From the NCBI GenBank assembly GCA_903884105.1, contig CAISDJ010000024.1:62001-126000 (forward strand): a DNA stretch of 64,000 nucleotides. The letters are read 5' to 3'. The notes below the pieces were generated by a model. The model was not told where the DNA came from and did no database searches. It saw only the letters and a list, made by a program, of their open reading frames with translations. The DNA is from an uncultured Pseudomonadota bacterium (lineage in GTDB: Bacteria; Pseudomonadota; Gammaproteobacteria; Steroidobacterales; Steroidobacteraceae). Made by a program: the position numbers and the translations under genes. Shown here piece by piece: positions 61,951 to 64,000 of the stretch (the first letter of the stretch is position 1; every line of letters starts with the position of its first letter).

Positions 61951-63558
61951 CTATGGACGCTTCGGCACCAGCTTGTAGACCGAATTGTCGACATCCGAAT
62001 TGAAGTAGATCGCCGACGGACTGACGGCAACGGAGCGGTACAGGCTCGGACCGTTGCTGAGACCGATCGGCAAATTCGCCGCGATCACCGTGGCCTCGCC
62101 GCTTTGGGCATTGAGCCTCTTGATCTGCTTCGCACCCACTTCAACGACAAGCAGGCTGCCGTCGGCATCGACCGCAATCCCTTCGGGCTGCGCAAGGCCT
62201 TGCGCGACGGGCGTTGCGGCACCGTCGGCCAGTGCAATGCGTGTCACCCGTCCGCCGATGCTCTCCGTGACATACACAGCGTCCGCTCCGGCCCAGGCGA
62301 GGCCAATCGGACCCTGCAGGTTCTCGGCTAGCACCTGACGGTCGGCCACTTCCGGCCCCGTCACCCGCAGCAAGCGCCCCGATCCCGTCTCCGCGACGAT
62401 GACCGTACCGTTCGGCCCTTCGAGCGCGTCACCCGGCGAATCGAACTTGCCCCAGTTGCCGAGTACCTCGAACGTCTTCCGGTCGAGCAACTGGATGACG
62501 CCGAACACCTGTCCTACCGCAACCAGATGGTCGTTCGTGGTCGAAACATGCGCGGGCTGGAAGATATTGACCGGCGTCTTCTCGATGGCACCCGTCCCAT
62601 CGATGCGTTTGACGCCACCGAACAGGTCCCCGAGGTAAACCGTGTCCTTGCCGTCCTGTGTCTGCACCGACAGCCCCGTGGCCGACGTCAGCGACGCAGG
62701 CTCGACGACATAGCGGATCGCTGCCGTGGCGGCATCCACCTCGACGATCGAATTCGTCTGCGACAACGATACGAAGATGTTGCCATGCGAATCGAGGTCG
62801 AGGTTGTCGGCTCCTGCGGGCAACTTTGCGAAGAGCGCCGCCTTGCCGGTCTTGAGGTCGATCTTCCAGAGCTCCGTGTCGTTGTTGAGGGCAAAGGCAG
62901 AGCCCTTGAAATCCAGCTTCAGCGCACCGGGATCCTTGACCTCGTCGGTGACAGTGGTCATTGCGCCGGTATCCGGGTTGATCTTGACGATGCGATGCCC
63001 GAACACGAGCGGGCCATAGATCATGCCGTCGTCGCCGATCTCGAATGCATTCAGGCCACCTGGCTTGTCCACCACCAGCCGCGGCGGCTTCGCACCCGTC
63101 AGATCGATTTCGTAAAGCGCATCGCCGTAGAACACCAGCGTGACGAACAGACGCTTGCCGTCACGAGTAAACGAAATCGCATTGAGACCGCGCTGGTTCT
63201 CCCACAGCTTGCGGATGGGTCCGCCGGGCGTCTGGGCGTAGAGGATGCCGTCCTCGATGGCTGTCCAGTAGAAGGTCCCGTCGGGGCCAATCGCGAGGTC
63301 GTCGGCCATGCCTTCAGGAGGACCCTGAACGGTCTCGACCTGGCCCGTTTTCGTGTTGACCTTGAAGCGCGATTGCCCGATGACGCTGACCGCATACAGA
63401 GTGTCGTCGTTGTCGAACCGCAGACCGTGGACGCCGTGGAACTTCGAGCCCCCCTTCACCAAGGGTTGCATTTCATAGGTCACAGGCGATTCGGTGCGGC
63501 TGCAGGCTGCGGCCAGCATCGCCACCGCGGACAGGGCCAGGAGGGTCTTGAATCGCAT
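61951..63558 (-). CDS. Beta-propeller (SMP-30/NHL-like) lipoprotein
   Basis: 535 residues with a lipobox signal (ALSAVAMLAAACSRT). The rest consists of repeated about 40-45-residue beta-blades such as GMADDLAIGPDGTFYWTAIE and GADNLDLDSHGNIFVSLSQT, and GLAQPEGIAVDADGSLLVVE, typical of SMP-30/gluconolactonase and NHL-type propellers. There seem to be about eleven or twelve blades, so perhaps two propellers. A lactonase or ligand-binding function is possible; catalytic metal ligands were not identified. GGGGAAG precedes the start. Confidence 0.75.
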   Translation of the reverse strand: MRFKTLLALSAVAMLAAACSRTESPVTYEMQPLVKGGSKFHGVHGLRFDNDDTLYAVSVIGQSRFKVNTKTGQVETVQGPPEGMADDLAIGPDGTFYWTAIEDGILYAQTPGGPIRKLWENQRGLNAISFTRDGKRLFVTLVFYGDALYEIDLTGAKPPRLVVDKPGGLNAFEIGDDGMIYGPLVFGHRIVKINPDTGAMTTVTDEVKDPGALKLDFKGSAFALNNDTELWKIDLKTGKAALFAKLPAGADNLDLDSHGNIFVSLSQTNSIVEVDAATAAIRYVVEPASLTSATGLSVQTQDGKDTVYLGDLFGGVKRIDGTGAIEKTPVNIFQPAHVSTTNDHLVAVGQVFGVIQLLDRKTFEVLGNWGKFDSPGDALEGPNGTVIVAETGSGRLLRVTGPEVADRQVLAENLQGPIGLAWAGADAVYVTESIGGRVTRIALADGAATPVAQGLAQPEGIAVDADGSLLVVEVGAKQIKRLNAQSGEATVIAANLPIGLSNGPSLYRSVAVSPSAIYFNSDVDNSVYKLVPKRP

Positions 63559-63836
63559 GGCTTCCCCTTGATGATTCGCTTCTGAGTCGGAGTGGTCGGA
63601 GATGGTAAACGATGCAGCGCCGCCAAGCCCGCCAGCCGACTTGGGCGGCACGGACCGTGCCTCCCGGAAAAGGCCTGCTGCGCTGCGGATACCCCTTAAT
63701 TTCGCAGCCCCACGCGCCCCAAGTCCCTATATCGAGGGTGCTGACTTGAGTGGAAGCTGTCGCCTCTCGGGGCATGCGCCAGAGGGCGCTCCGGTCCGTG
63801 CTGATCGAGAGACACCTGCTGTTAGCTGGAGAGGCC

Positions 63837-64000
63837 ATGAGTTGGAATGTCATCGTCAAGGCTGCAGCGCAGCCCGCCCTGATCGGCGTTGCACTCGCGG
63901 TTGTTGCCGGATGCCAGTTGGCAACGCCGCGCGCTGTCGGCAGGTCGGCAGAACGGCAACAGATGGCCGCTGTCCACGAACGCGTGGCGCGCTGCCTGCG
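63837..64000 (+). CDS. Lipoprotein, 5' part (runs off the window)
   Basis: The first 54 codons of an open frame starting MSWNVIVKAAAQPALIGVAL with a lipobox-like VVAGCQ. A ribosome-binding site GGAGAGG is 4-6 bp upstream. The visible mature part (SAERQQMAAVHERVARCL) is helical. Too little remains to identify the family. The gene diverges from the beta-propeller lipoprotein with a 278-bp gap in which I see no other gene. Confidence 0.6.
   Translation, partial: MSWNVIVKAAAQPALIGVALAVVAGCQLATPRAVGRSAERQQMAAVHERVARCL

Overview
The window reads as a chromosomal segment of a GC-rich gammaproteobacterium. Several neighbourhoods match conserved gammaproteobacterial gene orders: ygfB-pepP-ubiH-ubiI diverging from a TIGR02449 gene-zapA-6S RNA-fau, then rpiA; rplM-rpsI; rng-maf and holA-nadD-rsfS-rlmH; purE-purK; lgt-thyA; motA-motB. 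The aerobic ubiquinone hydroxylases (UbiH, UbiI-type, Coq7), a Clp/Vfr-type CRP protein and intergenic heptanucleotide repeats point towards the Xanthomonadales/Nevskiales/Steroidobacterales side of the class. This placement is inference; no rRNA is present.

Layout. 1-3700 is an accessory region: the 5' part of bfd under a Fur-type box, a BrnT/BrnA toxin-antitoxin pair, two small unlinked genes, and two minus-strand genes (a HEPN-like protein and a GFA-family protein) organised as integron gene cassettes around a well-formed attC site, with no integrase in view. 3.7-6.2 kb holds a RimK-like ATP-grasp ligase and an inactive-transglutaminase/7TM protein. 6.3-12 kb carries cfa, two ubiquinone hydroxylases, pepP and ygfB. 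12-15 kb carries the zapA/6S/fau block, an EVE protein, a 22-residue lysine-rich ORF and rpiA. 15.5-16.2 kb is a repeat-rich gap ending in tRNA-Gln(CUG). 16.2-21.7 kb has rpsI-rplM, coq7, a CRP-family regulator, rpe, djlA and purC. 21.7-31.4 kb has a two-component pair, a YihY protein, pmbA, darP, purEK, an AAA-FHA protein and tldD. 31.4-41 kb is yhdP, rng, maf, rlmH, rsfS, nadD and holA. 41.2-45.5 kb resembles a zinc-acquisition locus (ZnuD-like receptor, ABC transporter, DUF3299 protein) whose ABC genes have been fused and inactivated by a deletion. 45.5-64 kb has pip, a SET-domain protein, thyA-lgt, an RlmI-type methyltransferase, a YyaL protein, motAB behind a sigma-28-type promoter, a 290-bp MITE-like element abutting gltS, a Slt lytic transglycosylase, a desaturase, a haem lipoprotein, a beta-propeller lipoprotein and the start of another lipoprotein.

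The most unusual non-genic signal is a set of intergenic arrays built from 7-bp units whose sequence differs from locus to locus. At five places the array is answered by a reverse-complementary array on the other side of the gap, enclosing a smaller hairpin. Other points of interest are the cassette array, the nested-palindrome MITE that appears to supply the ribosome-binding site of gltS, a 3'-tRNA duplication beside tRNA-Gln, and three lysine-rich tail proteins, one of them a SET-domain protein.
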